DNA of 64,000 nt, taken from contig JAGDZP010000004.1 in NCBI GenBank assembly GCA_049115735.1, positions 248,001 through 312,000 of the forward strand, read 5' to 3'. The stretch comes from CAXBNB01 sp049115735. Its GTDB lineage: Bacteria > Bacteroidota > Bacteroidia > Cytophagales > Cyclobacteriaceae. A program made the position numbers and the translations under genes. The stretch's first letter is position 1, and each line of letters starts with the position of its first letter. Positions 63,460 to 64,000 of this stretch are shown here, piece after piece. The notes under the pieces were generated by a model, which did no database searches, was not told where the DNA came from, and was given only the letters and a program-made list of their open reading frames with translations.

Positions 63460-64000
63460 TGATCAACTATTTTGTCAAACTCGGTAATTCCTGAATTTAT
63501 ACGACTGATGGTTTCTTGAGTTCCGAGAATCTCCATTATTTTCATCAAATCAGGTCCTCCCTGTTCTCCGGAAACAGCTACCCTCAGCAGTTGCATTACA
63601 GAGCCAGCACCAACATCATTAGCCTCTGCGGCACTGTTAAGCGCTTCTTGAATGTTTGCTGCACTCACATTTTCAAGAGAAGATAAGTTTTCTACAAAAC
63701 TGCTAATTACACTTTTGGCCTCTCCCTTCCACCTTTTTCTGACCACTTTTTCCACATATTGACTTGGTGATTGAAAGAAGAATTTTCCTTTTTCAAGCAA
63801 ATCAGGAATCAACTCTATTCTTTCTTGCAGCAAGCCAGCGATCTCATAGGCTTTTTGTTGGTCACAATCGAACCCTGCCTGAGCAGTCAAGTGAATCAAT
63901 TCTGACGCAATGCTTTCCACTGGTTGTTTTCGCAAATACTGCTGATTGAACCAAACGGCCTTGTTGATATCGAATTTTGCCCCTGCCTTATTTATTCTGT
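63456..64000 (-). CDS. gltX: Glutamate-tRNA ligase, C-terminal part (cut by window edge)
   Basis: The frame is open from the right edge; an apparent start inside it at 63935 is an internal Leu codon (TTG). Translation from the edge reads AGAKFDINKAVWFNQQYLRK, the conserved GluRS segment after the catalytic domain. The anticodon-binding region follows (RKRWKGEAKSVISSFVENL), with VGAGSVMQLLRVAVSGEQGGPDLMKIMEILG near the C-terminus. The HIGH and KMSKS motifs lie outside the window. It charges tRNA-Glu. The small downstream gene overlaps its stop. Confidence 0.92.
   Translation of the reverse strand, partial: RINKAGAKFDINKAVWFNQQYLRKQPVESIASELIHLTAQAGFDCDQQKAYEIAGLLQERIELIPDLLEKGKFFFQSPSQYVEKVVRKRWKGEAKSVISSFVENLSSLENVSAANIQEALNSAAEANDVGAGSVMQLLRVAVSGEQGGPDLMKIMEILGTQETISRINSGITEFDKIVDQ

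Overview
The window looks like a chromosomal segment of a free-living Bacteroidota bacterium, most likely a marine or soil cytophagalean. Supporting signs are a GldH gliding lipoprotein, a eukaryote-like GT3 glycogen synthase, DUF4301, DUF1080 and NIPSNAP secreted proteins, families of prefix-domain FtsX permeases paired with PadR regulators, TAnnTTTG-type -7 promoter elements, and the general absence of Shine-Dalgarno sequences. I saw no rRNA, CRISPR array, insertion sequence or prophage.

Layout. 1-3.5 kb: an Anbu (ancestral proteasome-like peptidase) operon on the minus strand: circularly permuted ATP-grasp, alpha-E protein, Anbu, and a transglutaminase cut by the window edge. 3.7-7.2 kb: DUF4301 protein and GT3 glycogen synthase. 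7.5-13.1 kb: an apparent glycoside 3-oxidation set: two DUF1080 proteins, two GMC oxidoreductases and one Tat-type small subunit. 13.4-18.6 kb: a storage-polysaccharide group: GH31 alpha-glucosidase, a small CBM48 protein, a GT4 glycosyltransferase and a GH57-like protein with eroded motifs. 18.6-20.7 kb: a Fic protein behind a 40-bp tandem repeat, then a fetB gene interrupted by an in-frame TGA.

20.8-36.5 kb is the most unusual stretch: four PadR regulators and five large FtsX-type permeases in regulator-permease cassettes, with an exported NIPSNAP protein between two of them. Every PadR gene is preceded by two copies of an operator-like sequence about 33-43 bp apart around a -7 element, and two neighbouring cassettes share one operator sequence. 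No ABC ATPase is encoded in the window.

36.8-42.6 kb is a sulfatase island: one collapsed sulfatase pseudogene, three intact sulfatases (one with C-terminal HEAT-like repeats, two with a C-x-A-x-R active-site motif) and a short remnant resembling a GH92 mannosidase. 43-50.7 kb: a sixth FtsX permease lacking the prefix domain and a PadR partner, an orphan NarL-type response regulator, a HAD phosphatase, a YbbP-like permease and a small barrel-like protein.

51-55 kb is a nitrogen-assimilation unit on the minus strand: ammonium transporter, outer-membrane barrel and type II glutamine synthetase. A helically spaced array of GGGGTAAAAA repeats lies upstream of the transporter. 55.2-64 kb is mixed housekeeping: YraN, acyl-CoA ligase, small membrane protein, GldH, a secreted protein of unknown function, a Tat-exported enolase-superfamily protein, tRNA-Leu and tRNA-Gly, a saccharopine/alanine-dehydrogenase-like enzyme, an ICMT-like methyltransferase, a small basic protein and the 3' part of gltX.
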